DNA of 34,349 nucleotides from a virus: positions 1 through 34,349 of the IMG/VR virus record IMGVR_UViG_3300008110_001617; one strand, 5' to 3'. Made by a program: the position numbers and the translations under genes. Below are positions 27,919 through 33,795 of this stretch, piece after piece (position 1 is the stretch's first letter; each line of letters starts with the position of its first letter). Under the pieces are notes generated by a model, which was not told the DNA's origin, did not search any database, and worked only from the letters and a program-made list of their open reading frames with translations.

Positions 27919-28152
27919 ATGTCATACGAAGGAAGCATGAAGGGGTCAGGGATTGACTCTGTAGATGTAACTCTTGAAGTCGAGTGTGAAGAGTGCGGTA
28001 AGGCTTGGGAAGAAGATTTCAGCACCGACGATTGGGGAAATGTATCCTCAGAAGTAAAGTGCGAGTGCGGACACTCTTGGACTTTTGAGAAAGAGCAAGA
28101 AGAAATGGGAGACCCTAATGAGCCCGATAGGCTCGAAGACCTTTGGGACTAA
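27919..28152 (+). CDS. Zinc-ribbon protein (77 aa)
   Basis: The start lies behind CTAGGGAAAGGAAAGTAA. The protein has VECEECGKAWEEDF at about 21-34 and VKCECGHSWTFE at about 45-56, a clear four-cysteine zinc ribbon with a beta pattern, in an acidic protein (pI very low, ending RLEDLWD). Zinc ribbons of this kind bind nucleic acids or the transcription machinery, but no specific family is recognisable. Confidence 0.75.
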   Translation: MSYEGSMKGSGIDSVDVTLEVECEECGKAWEEDFSTDDWGNVSSEVKCECGHSWTFEKEQEEMGDPNEPDRLEDLWD

Positions 28153-28156
28153 AGGA

Positions 28157-28187
28157 AGCCCCGCCGAAAGGCGGGGTTTTTCTTTGT
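28157..28187 (+). terminator. GAAA-loop terminator after 27919 gene
   Basis: AGCCCCGCC, loop GAAA, GGCGGGG, then TTTTTCTTT. Confidence 0.88.
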
Positions 28188-28247
28188 CACGATATATAGA
28201 AGAGGGGTAAAAAATCAGGTAAGTCTAGTGCCGTTATCCTTAAAGTC

Positions 28248-28496
28248 ATGGAAATTGTTCAAAAGTATTATCACGCTAATGGTGGTGGTGCGCCTTTCAT
28301 AGTTGCAATTGTTGATGACCCTGCCGATGGAGATACAAAACTTGTAATAATGTTTGAAGAGGAAGAATGTACCGCCGTTCTTTCTTTAGACACTTTAATA
28401 GAAAGTGAAGACATAGGTAAGAAAAACTCTTATTCAGGGGAAAGATACGAGTACGCTTTGCGTGATGAACTTTGGAATGACTCTAACTACTACTAA
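28248..28496 (+). CDS. Small hypothetical protein (82 aa), possibly leaderless
   Basis: TATCCT ends exactly 7 bases before the ATG at 28248, with no ribosome binding site, which suggests a leaderless transcript. A TCAGGTAAGTCTAG word (28215) just upstream is a copy of the operator-like word. The product begins MEIVQKYYHANGGGAPFIVA and has an acidic middle. No family is known to me. The next gene starts 22 bases later. Confidence 0.65.
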   Translation: MEIVQKYYHANGGGAPFIVAIVDDPADGDTKLVIMFEEEECTAVLSLDTLIESEDIGKKNSYSGERYEYALRDELWNDSNYY

Positions 28497-28517
28497 AAAT
28501 CAGTAAGGAAAAAAGAA

Positions 28518-29087
28518 GTGACAACAATAGCTGCCGTTCAGGGTGAGGGCTGGGCTGTTGTTGGCTACGACTCTAGAGTTTCAGAAGAAGATGGCAGGGC
28601 TTATACCTTGCCAAAAGATAATGGAAAAATAGTAAAGAATGGTTCGTATCTTTTAGGTGCGGCTGGCGACATGAGAGCAATAAATCTTTTGGCTCATGTT
28701 TTCAAGCCACCGATTTGTAGTGCTACAACAAGAGGCGTGAAGTTAGATAAGTTTATTACTACACACTTTATCCCAGAACTAAAAAAATGTTTTGAAGAGA
28801 ACTCTTATTCAAAAGATGGCGAACAAGACTCTCAGATAATGGCGATAGTTAATGGAACTATTTATGAGATAGGCGAGGATTATTCTTGGTGTCACGACGA
28901 ACTGGGAGTTTATTCTATTGGTTCAGGTGCGCCGTATGCTTTGGGTGCGCTTAATGCGTTAGCAGAAGGAAAGAAAAGAACTCTTACAAATGCTAGAAGT
29001 AGTTTAAAAAGTGCGCTCGCCGTATCTTGTAAGTTTGATAAACAGTCAGGCGAGCCTATCTATTTACAGACACAATACGCCGATTAG
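28518..29087 (+). CDS. Ntn hydrolase, proteasome-beta/HslV-like
   Basis: The 189-residue product starts MTTIAAVQGEGWAVVGYDSR, closely like HslV (MTTIVSVRRNGHVVIAGDG). Removal of Met would expose Thr1, the nucleophile; Asp17 (in GYDSR) is in register, and a lysine in DNGKIVKNG, about residue 36, may replace Lys33. Later GSYLLGAAGDMRAINLL and YSIGSGAPYALGALNAL match the HslV strand-helix plan (GSGGPYA). It would be an N-terminal nucleophile peptidase, perhaps self-assembling; no ATPase partner of HslU type lies in the window, although a MoxR-type ATPase lies 9 kb away. The start is a GTG behind AAGGAAAAAAGAA. Confidence 0.85.
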   Translation: MTTIAAVQGEGWAVVGYDSRVSEEDGRAYTLPKDNGKIVKNGSYLLGAAGDMRAINLLAHVFKPPICSATTRGVKLDKFITTHFIPELKKCFEENSYSKDGEQDSQIMAIVNGTIYEIGEDYSWCHDELGVYSIGSGAPYALGALNALAEGKKRTLTNARSSLKSALAVSCKFDKQSGEPIYLQTQYAD

Positions 29088-29103
29088 AGGTTTTACCCTC
29101 TTA

Positions 29104-29229
29104 CTATTTATGTTTCGGACAGTCTGAGCAGATTAGGTTTCGGTAATAATCTCTTTGGCGTATTTGGAACTTTTCTCCGCAGAGGTAGCAGTTTATCCAA
29201 ATCATTACTTGCTTTGTTCGTGTTGCCAT
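29104..29229 (-). CDS. 41-residue zinc-ribbon protein on the opposite strand
   Basis: On the minus strand, ATG at 29229 follows AGAGAAAGGGACTCACA. The product has INCYLCGEKFQIRQRDYYRN and ICSDCPKHK, a CxxC...CxxC zinc ribbon. TAGAAT on the minus strand lies about 37-42 bases upstream of the start (near 29266-29271). It is the only minus-strand gene I can support in the 22-33 kb small-gene region, and its stop region overlaps a reversed GGGTAAAA element (29091). Confidence 0.6.
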   Translation of the reverse strand: MATRTKQVMIWINCYLCGEKFQIRQRDYYRNLICSDCPKHK

Positions 29230-29303
29230 TGTGAGTCCCTTTCTCTTGGCTTGGCATAAGTCTATTCTAGAAGTCTGATGAAATAAAGTATTTGCGTGGC
29301 GTG

Positions 29304-29332
29304 TTGTAAAAGTCAGGGAAGTAGTTTAGGCT
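29304..29332 (+). promoter_or_regulatory. Promoter with spacer-embedded operator word for 29361 gene
   Basis: TTGTAA (29304-29309), spacer AAGTCAGGGAAGTAGTT (17 bases), TAGGCT (29327-29332), then leader ATCTCACTAGGGAAAGGAGG. Confidence 0.7.
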
Positions 29333-29360
29333 TATCTCACTAGGGAAAGGAGGGAACCAA

Positions 29361-29579
29361 ATGGCTTTTGCAGGAATAGACGCACCTAAGTATCCAGAAG
29401 TGAAAGTTCAACTTACTGGAGAAGATGGAAATGCCGTAGCGATTATGGCTAGAGTTTGTCTGGCTATGAAAGAAGCAGGAGTATCTAGCGAAGAAATAGA
29501 TACTTATGTTGATGAAAGTATGTCGGGAGATTACGACAACTTGCTAAGAACTGCCGTGAAGTGGGTATCAGTAGCGTAA
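29361..29579 (+). CDS. Small helical protein (72 aa)
   Basis: Begins MAFAGIDAPKYPEVKVQLTG and contains ARVCLAMKEAGVSSEEIDTY, a helix-loop-helix typical of a small family I recall from actinophages (annotated hypothetical). The start has AAAGGAGGGAACCAA upstream. It stands alone between its promoter and the terminator at 29590. Confidence 0.7.
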   Translation: MAFAGIDAPKYPEVKVQLTGEDGNAVAIMARVCLAMKEAGVSSEEIDTYVDESMSGDYDNLLRTAVKWVSVA

Positions 29580-29589
29580 GGTTATAAAA

Positions 29590-29624
29590 GATAAGGGGGA
29601 GCGAAAGCTCCCCTTTATTTTTTA
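29590..29624 (+). terminator. GAAA-loop terminator after 29361 gene
   Basis: ATAAGGGGGAGC, loop GAAA, GCTCCCCTTTAT, then TTTTTT. It runs into a reversed GGGGTAAAAA element (29619). Confidence 0.85.
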
Positions 29625-29695
29625 CCCCCTTTGTATTTATCGCAAAAAGTTTTCCAGGACCTTTAGTACCCGGAAATGAAAACTTAGGTTTGGAC

Positions 29696-29724
29696 TTGAA
29701 AATGTCAGGGAAGTAAGTTATTAT
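29696..29724 (+). promoter_or_regulatory. Leaderless promoter with spacer-embedded operator word
   Basis: TTGAAA (29696-29701), spacer ATGTCAGGGAAGTAAGT (17), TATTAT (29719-29724), then only six bases before the ATG at 29731. The transcript should begin at the start codon. Confidence 0.75.
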
Positions 29725-29730
29725 TCAGGT

Positions 29731-29913
29731 ATGAAGTTTTTACCAGATAGCGCAATAGTGGGAACACTTAGTCGTATCAAGCACGCTGGAAAGCCACGCC
29801 CTAAGAAGCGTATGGCTCGCCTAGTTGATACACGCACCGAGTTTGTAGGTGGTGGAGACGCTAGAAGTTTCGAGCAGTTGCTCGCAGAAGCGAAGCGACA
29901 CGCTGGAAGATAA
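29731..29913 (+). CDS. Small basic protein (60 aa)
   Basis: The start is fixed by the leaderless promoter. The product begins MKFLPDSAIVGTLSRIKHAG and has a basic centre KPRPKKRMARLVDTRTEFVG, ending AEAKRHAGR. It could bind nucleic acid. I do not recognise a family. Confidence 0.7.
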   Translation: MKFLPDSAIVGTLSRIKHAGKPRPKKRMARLVDTRTEFVGGGDARSFEQLLAEAKRHAGR

Positions 29914-29925
29914 AAAGCAGGAAAG

Positions 29926-29954
29926 TAGAAAAAAGCAGGGAAGTAAGATAGAGT
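29926..29954 (+). promoter_or_regulatory. Promoter with two operator-like words for the 29980 cluster
   Basis: TAGAAA (29926-29931), spacer AAAGCAGGGAAGTAAGA (17), TAGAGT (29949-29954), leader ATCTCACTAGGGAAAGGG. A second copy (GCAGGAAAGTAG) lies at 29917 just upstream of, and partly in, the -35. Confidence 0.65.
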
Positions 29955-29979
29955 TATCTCACTAGGGAAAGGGAAACAA

Positions 29980-30177
29980 ATGGAAGCAGTATTTACTTGG
30001 GTAGAGCGAAAGACTAACTCACGCCTTACACGCAGAGGTCGCTTGGTTATTGGTTGGGCTATTGCGCTCGCCTTCCTTGTGGCGTTCGGTCTTGCTAACT
30101 ATGCGACAACACCTGCCGAGTGTCGAGTAGATGTAGAGCAGATGTCTCAATTTTGTAAGGACTTGATTTATCCATGA
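29980..30177 (+). CDS. Single-span membrane protein (65 aa)
   Basis: A basic N-terminus (VERKTNSRLTRRGR) is followed by a hydrophobic segment LVIGWAIALAFLVAFGLANY (about 22-41) and a small domain with two cysteines (AECRVDVEQMSQFCKD), suggesting N-in topology and an extracytoplasmic disulfide-capable tail. It is the first gene of the cluster 29980-31607. The end overlaps the next gene by four bases (ATGA). Function unknown. Confidence 0.7.
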   Translation: MEAVFTWVERKTNSRLTRRGRLVIGWAIALAFLVAFGLANYATTPAECRVDVEQMSQFCKDLIYP

Positions 30178-30404
30178 ACAATTATTTATTAGAAGAAAAG
30201 TTTGACCTAAGAGAGTGCGGTTGCGCTCAAGGGTGGTTCTGCGAAGAGTGCGAAGAGTTTTACCCTGTGTCTATATATAAGAGTGGGGTAAAAACAGAAG
30301 TAAGAGTTGATGAGGTTCTAATAGAAGCGTTCCGTTATTGGTTAGATGTTGTAAGTGCTAGTGATTTTGGAAATGACGAAGGACTAGAGGGGGTCTTGGT
30401 ATGA
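30174..30404 (+). CDS. Cys-rich small protein (76 aa) containing a GGGGTAAAAA element
   Basis: The N-terminal half has RECGCAQGWFCEECEEFYPV, four cysteines in 12 residues, a likely zinc site. A full element (TATATATAAGAGTGGGGTAA near 30272-30291) is read in frame as SIYKSGVKT, the only clear case inside a coding sequence. The start is in the upstream stop (ATGA) and the stop overlaps the next start. Confidence 0.65.
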   Translation: MNNYLLEEKFDLRECGCAQGWFCEECEEFYPVSIYKSGVKTEVRVDEVLIEAFRYWLDVVSASDFGNDEGLEGVLV

Positions 30405-30868
30405 GTAAGAAAAAGGGAGCAACTGCGCCGACATGGACGCCGTTCGTAGAAGTCGAGGCTATCGGTGGAGAACTTGGCGAACACGAAACAATGTGGCAGA
30501 ACAGATTTTATGTAGTGATTAGAAAGTATCTTCAGGGAACACACGAAGGCGCTATCCATTTGAGTATTCGACATATCGACAGAAAAGCAATTCGAGACTG
30601 GAGACACTTTCAGAGAATCAAAAATGAACTGGCTGGAAGCGAGCGAGAAGGGCTAGAGATTTTTCCACCCGAAGAGTATCTAGTCGATACCGCTAATCAG
30701 TATCACTTATTCGTTATGCCAGTTGGGCAAACAACCCCTTTCACTTGGAAGAGTCAGGGTCGTATCGTTGGAAATAAGGGAGACGCAGAAGTCATGCGAA
30801 AAATGGTGGACTTGGGAGTCAAGCCCGAAGAGACAGTCAATTCAGTTCAGAGAGAAGTGGAAGCATGA
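30401..30868 (+). CDS. DUF7694-like phage protein (155 aa)
   Basis: The central segment IRDWRHFQRIKNELAGSERE, followed by GLEIFPPEEYLVDTANQYHL, is the hallmark of a phage family annotated as DUF7694, of unknown function. The N-terminus is Lys-rich (MSKKKGATAPTWTPF) and the rest is alpha/beta. It starts four bases before the end of the previous gene and overlaps the next gene by four. Confidence 0.82.
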   Translation: MSKKKGATAPTWTPFVEVEAIGGELGEHETMWQNRFYVVIRKYLQGTHEGAIHLSIRHIDRKAIRDWRHFQRIKNELAGSEREGLEIFPPEEYLVDTANQYHLFVMPVGQTTPFTWKSQGRIVGNKGDAEVMRKMVDLGVKPEETVNSVQREVEA

Positions 30869-31038
30869 GCGAAGAAGTATTAGATCCACAAGCAGGGTTA
30901 TCAGACCAAGAGTTCGCATGTCTTTTGATGAGGTCGTGCGGAGTATCTAATCTAGTTGGAGCGTTGGGTTATGCCCATGCCGAAGAGTGTGGGTTTTGCC
31001 AAGGAACAAAACAGGTAGACCCAAGGAGTATTAGGTGA
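30865..31038 (+). CDS. Small Cys-containing protein (57 aa)
   Basis: The ATG overlaps the previous stop (ATGA). The product begins MSEEVLDPQAGLSDQEFACL and contains GYAHAEECGFCQGTK, with CxxC near 44-47 and further cysteines at 19 and 26. It may be a small zinc-binding protein. No family is known to me. Confidence 0.6.
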   Translation: MSEEVLDPQAGLSDQEFACLLMRSCGVSNLVGALGYAHAEECGFCQGTKQVDPRSIR

Positions 31039-31065
31039 TGAGCATATATAGAAGGGGGGTAAAAA

Positions 31066-31245
31066 ATGTACTTTGATACTGGAACGATTATTGGAATCAC
31101 TATCGCGCTCGCAGGAGCTTGTTTCGTAATGGTTGTAGGACTGCGCCGTTCAATGGAACTAGAGCAGGTCATTAGAATCAAGAATCGAAGAATCATTGAA
31201 CTAGAAGCACAATTAGATAAAATCAACAGAAAGGAAAGGATTTAG
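31066..31245 (+). CDS. Small membrane protein with coiled-coil tail (59 aa)
   Basis: The ATG is preceded directly by GGGGTAAAA, with the TATATAGAAG part before it. The N-terminal segment TIIGITIALAGACFVMVVGL (7-26) is a membrane helix and the rest (RRIIELEAQLDKINRKER) is a coiled coil. A second ribosome-binding-like AAAGGAAAGG lies at its end and serves the next gene. Confidence 0.65.
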   Translation: MYFDTGTIIGITIALAGACFVMVVGLRRSMELEQVIRIKNRRIIELEAQLDKINRKERI

Positions 31246-31248
31246 TTC

Positions 31249-31455
31249 GTGAAGGTCGTACAGATTTCAGAAGAAGCGATTCGACTATATCAAGAAGGAT
31301 TGGCTATTGAGACAGTTGCCGAAGAACTAGGGGTTTCTTATAGAACTGCTAGAAAGGCAATAAATCTCAATGGAGCAATAACCAGAGACCCTTCAACAAG
31401 GGTCAAGGGTCGAACAGACCCTAGAGGTGGAAAGAAGGTAACGAAGAAAAGATGA
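31249..31455 (+). CDS. Helix-turn-helix DNA-binding protein (68 aa)
   Basis: The GTG at 31249 follows AAAGGAAAGGATTTAGTTC. Residues about 10-36 (EAIRLYQEGLAIETVAEELG then VSYRTARKAI) are a helix-turn-helix of the resolvase or sigma-70-like group, followed by a basic C-terminus (TDPRGGKKVTKKR). It is the only clear helix-turn-helix candidate here, so it could be the protein that binds one of the repeated operator-like words, which is inference. It overlaps the membrane gene 31452 by four bases. Confidence 0.8.
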   Translation: MKVVQISEEAIRLYQEGLAIETVAEELGVSYRTARKAINLNGAITRDPSTRVKGRTDPRGGKKVTKKR

Positions 31456-31607
31456 AACTGGAAAACATAGTTTGGACTGCAGTAGTAGCCCTAGCCCTAG
31501 GACTGGCAAGCGTTGTCTCAGCGTTTATGAATCAGGAGACCCTAACTCTTGGGTTCGGGTTGTCTGCCGTGACATCAGCCTTGCTTTCATCAAGAGAAAG
31601 ACGATAG
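31452..31607 (+). CDS. Small two-span membrane protein, holin candidate (51 aa)
   Basis: ATG overlaps the stop of the helix-turn-helix gene (ATGA). The product has IVWTAVVALALGLASVVSAF (6-25) and a second apolar stretch LTLGFGLSAVTSALLSS (30-46), ending in a basic SSRERR. Two short membrane helices and a basic end, just before a lysin gene, fit a holin, although no family match can be claimed. Confidence 0.6.
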   Translation: MKLENIVWTAVVALALGLASVVSAFMNQETLTLGFGLSAVTSALLSSRERR

Positions 31608-31746
31608 AGGTTGCATTATAGAGAAGTGGGGTAAAAGCCACTTCTCTGCAACTTTTTTGAGGCATTTTAGGTTTTTAGGGGTTTTAGCACGTCGATCTAG
31701 ATTTTTATGCGTAAAAAGTTTTTTTGAGACACACGCTCAATACGAC
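31608..31746. other. Terminator and AT-rich spacer before the lysin promoter
   Basis: After the terminator (31610-31658) comes TTAGGTTTTTAGGGGTTTTA, a T/G-rich stretch, an isolated CACGCTCA word (31733) and then the promoter at 31747. I see no gene. Confidence 0.5.
31610..31658 (+). terminator. Strong terminator with GGGGTAAAA in the loop
   Basis: AGAGAAGTGG (31620-31629) pairs perfectly with CCACTTCTCT (31638-31647) around GGTAAAAG, with an outer GTTGC/GCAAC pairing, then TTTTTT. Confidence 0.88.
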
Positions 31747-31776
31747 TTGACTGCTGGACTTCCCTGCATTTATGCT
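31747..31776 (+). promoter_or_regulatory. Lysin promoter with inverted operator word
   Basis: TTGACT (31747-31752), 18 bases, TATGCT (31771-31776). The spacer contains CTTCCCTGCA (31759-31768), the reverse complement of the operator-like word in the other promoters, so the regulator would face the other way. Confidence 0.6.
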
Positions 31777-31784
31777 ATGGTTGT

Positions 31785-31920
31785 AATCAAGTAAGAACCC
31801 AAGTGACACAAGGAGATATACGAATTAGACACTTGAAGTAAGGCTATCCCCTAAGAGGCGATGGTCGGGTTGGCTAAGTCAAGCAACCTTGTCCCTGTAC
31901 CCTAACAAAGGAAAAACCGA
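31785..31920 (+). promoter_or_regulatory. Long leader of the lysin gene
   Basis: About 136 bases separate the expected transcript start from the lysin ATG. The leader has a 12-codon micro-frame (GTGACACAAGGAGATATACG, ending TAA) and a hairpin GGTTG/CAACC with stem near 31871-31891, plus GGCTATC which can pair with GATGGTC. It ends in AAAGGAAAAACCGA, a good ribosome binding site. Such length is unusual for this region. Confidence 0.45.
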
Positions 31921-32541
31921 ATGAACTATTCTCCAAAGCGAAAGGCAGAGAACCTACTGGCTATTCTATCTTTACTGATAGTAGTTAGTTCAGGAGCAGT
32001 TGCTGTAGCAGTAGAGAAAGAACAAGAGGTTGTCGCACCAAAGCAAGTGGCAACTACAGATTTATCAGCGCAACAGGCGCTCGCAGTAGAGAAGAAGGAA
32101 GTCAAGAAGCCAAAGCTTCGCCCTCTTTCTTATTTTGAAAACAAGACCAGTCTTACCGACAAAGAATTGGTAGAACTTCTTCAGGTCGTAGGCTTTACAG
32201 GTCAAGATCTAAAAGAGGCTTGGGCTATAGCCAAGAAGGAAAGTAATGGCAGACCCCTTGCTTTTAATGGCAATACCCTAACTGGAGACAATTCCTACGG
32301 TATCTTTCAAATCAACATGATAAGTAGTTTGGGAGAAGATCGTAGGGAGAAGTTTGAATTAGACCATAACGCAGACCTATTCAATCCCGTAACTAATGTT
32401 CAGATCGCTTTCCATATGAGCAATGGTGGAGAGAACTGGAGTTCATGGCATATAGGCAAAGACGCTTATACTAGTACCAGTGGAAAACATTTTGCTAAGT
32501 TCAAAGAATGGCTTAGCAGATTCCCTGGAGAGGTAAAGTAA
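31921..32541 (+). CDS. Lysin: transglycosylase/lysozyme-like endolysin
   Basis: The 206-residue protein has an N-terminal basic start, a hydrophobic segment NLLAILSLLIVVSSGAVAVA (11-30), a Lys/Glu-rich linker and from about 75 a lysozyme-like domain: AIAKKESNGRPLAFNGNTL with Glu107 as likely catalytic residue, GDNSYGIFQINM near 122-133 and NVQIAFHMSNGGENWSSW near 160-177. This fits soluble lytic transglycosylase or lysozyme-like phage lysins. The uncleaved-looking signal segment could make it a SAR-type endolysin. It is followed without gap by a peptidoglycan-binding protein. Confidence 0.85.
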   Translation: MNYSPKRKAENLLAILSLLIVVSSGAVAVAVEKEQEVVAPKQVATTDLSAQQALAVEKKEVKKPKLRPLSYFENKTSLTDKELVELLQVVGFTGQDLKEAWAIAKKESNGRPLAFNGNTLTGDNSYGIFQINMISSLGEDRREKFELDHNADLFNPVTNVQIAFHMSNGGENWSSWHIGKDAYTSTSGKHFAKFKEWLSRFPGEVK

Positions 32542-32964
32542 ATGAGCGAGCAAGAAGAGTTGAAGCCTTTACTTGGTTCAGTAGAGCCAGTAGTTCCTGC
32601 CCCTGCCCCAGTCGTACCCGACATGAACAGAGCAGAACATGGTTCAACAATGAAAGCCGAAGAGCCAAATAAAGAAAGCAAAGCACCGAAGTTGAATACC
32701 GAAGGCGACAAGATCGTTTTCATGTCTGCTTTGAAGGTCAATGCTTATGAAGGCAATTCAGAAAGCGTAAAGACAGTTCAGCTAAGACTAGTTGAACTTG
32801 GCTTTAGCAGTTGCATGAACGACAAGTTTGGTCGTTTAGGTGATGGAGCAGTAGAAGCAATAAACGCTTATAGAAAGTCTAAAGGCTTAGAAGAGTGCGG
32901 TTGCTTTGATGAAGAGGTGTTGGCGTATTTATTCGCTGGCACTAATGTAGGTGTTAAGCCTTAA
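32542..32964 (+). CDS. Peptidoglycan-binding-domain protein (140 aa)
   Basis: A Pro/Glu-rich N-terminus (residues 1-60, with VPAPAPVVPDM) leads to a C-terminal domain NSESVKTVQLRLVELGFSS followed by GDGAVEAINAYRKSKGL, the pattern of the PG_binding_1 domain. It starts directly after the lysin stop (TAAATGAGC), so the two are co-translated. It may be the wall-binding half of a two-protein lysin system. Confidence 0.8.
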   Translation: MSEQEELKPLLGSVEPVVPAPAPVVPDMNRAEHGSTMKAEEPNKESKAPKLNTEGDKIVFMSALKVNAYEGNSESVKTVQLRLVELGFSSCMNDKFGRLGDGAVEAINAYRKSKGLEECGCFDEEVLAYLFAGTNVGVKP

Positions 32965-32975
32965 AGTATTACAAC

Positions 32976-33009
32976 AAAAAACCCCCTGCCTTTTGGTAGG
33001 GGGCTTTTT
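32976..33009. terminator. Bidirectional terminator between lysis genes and 33022
   Basis: AAAAAACCCCCTGCC, loop TTTT, GGTAGGGGGCTTTTT: T-runs on both strands, so it can serve the lysis operon and the minus-strand gene at 33022. Confidence 0.88.
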
Positions 33010-33021
33010 GCTTTCTAGGGG

Positions 33022-33348
33022 TTATCCGTAAATGACTTCACCTAACACCGCAACTTGAAGAACTGCGTCACCGCAAATAGCGTCATAGTTGTCGAAGTTA
33101 AATAGATCCATGCTTACTTGATTATTGGCAATAGGAAGAGCCTTGCCGAGTTCTTCAATTCCGATAATCTTTTCAGTTCTTTCTTCAGTCACTTCGTCAA
33201 TAGCAACTAAACGAACCTTGCCGATCTTGTCCCAGTCAGTGCCGTCCAAGTATTCAACTTCGTCCCAGTGAGTTCCGAAACTTTCAAAAGCAGAACCGAA
33301 TACTGAAGACCATAATTCTTGCTCATCTATTGTGATTGTGATTTCCAT
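33022..33348 (-). CDS. Hypothetical acidic protein (108 aa)
   Basis: On the minus strand, start at 33348 behind CTAGGGAGAAACAAAA, the same leader word as the plus-strand genes. The protein begins MEITITIDEQELWSSVFGSA and includes FGTHWDEVEYLDGTDWDKIG. I have seen similar phage proteins listed as hypothetical. It has its own promoter (33400-33428) with the operator-like word. Confidence 0.7.
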   Translation of the reverse strand: MEITITIDEQELWSSVFGSAFESFGTHWDEVEYLDGTDWDKIGKVRLVAIDEVTEERTEKIIGIEELGKALPIANNQVSMDLFNFDNYDAICGDAVLQVAVLGEVIYG

Positions 33349-33399
33349 TTTTGTTTCTCCCTAGTGCGGTTTTTGGTTGGTTGTTTACCGCTAAGAAAA

Positions 33400-33428
33400 T
33401 AGTAACCTACTTCCCTGCACTTTTGCAA
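33400..33428 (-). promoter_or_regulatory. Promoter with spacer-embedded operator word for 33022 gene
   Basis: On the minus strand TTGCAA (33428-33423), spacer AAGTGCAGGGAAGTAGG (17), TTACTA (33405-33400). Confidence 0.65.
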
Positions 33429-33454
33429 GTATTAGTGCCGTGTGTTTTAGGTAA

Positions 33455-33485
33455 CAAAAAACCCCCTAGGGGGTAGGGGGTCTTT
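33455..33485 (-). terminator. Terminator after the 33498 gene
   Basis: On the minus strand CCCCCTA, loop CCCCC, TAGGGGG, then TTTTTTGTTA. Confidence 0.8.
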
Positions 33486-33497
33486 TGCCGTTAGGGG

Positions 33498-33746
33498 TTA
33501 GGAGGCAACCTGTAACAGTCTCGGTAGTGCTTTCTCTTCTAAAGTTCTTGCGGTGTTATCTAAAAAGATTCTATGAAGGATCTCTGTATCGGATAGTTTG
33601 CGGTAAGAACTTAGGAACTCTTCATGAATAACTAATGCGGTTATATCTGTTGAACCTTCAATTAATTCTTTAACACCTGCGGTTGTGTCTACATGGAAGT
33701 TGTAAGGAACTCCACCTGCGACTATATGAACTCCATATGAAACCAT
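33498..33746 (-). CDS. Hypothetical protein (82 aa)
   Basis: Minus-strand gene starting at 33746 behind CTAGGGAGAAGCAA. The product begins MVSYGVHIVAGGVPYNFHVD and has LSSYRKLSDTEILHRIFLDN. It has no motif I know. With 33022 it forms a pair of singly transcribed minus-strand genes, each with a member of the operator-word promoter family. Confidence 0.65.
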   Translation of the reverse strand: MVSYGVHIVAGGVPYNFHVDTTAGVKELIEGSTDITALVIHEEFLSSYRKLSDTEILHRIFLDNTARTLEEKALPRLLQVAS

Positions 33747-33795
33747 TTGCTTCTCCCTAGTTTAGTTTCCCTGATCTCCCTGATCAGCAAGATAA

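Noticed and set aside
31785-31920. c-di-AMP (ydaO) riboswitch before the lysin
   Set aside because: The idea came from the gene type, but the conserved core words of that riboswitch are not visible; only a simple hairpin is.
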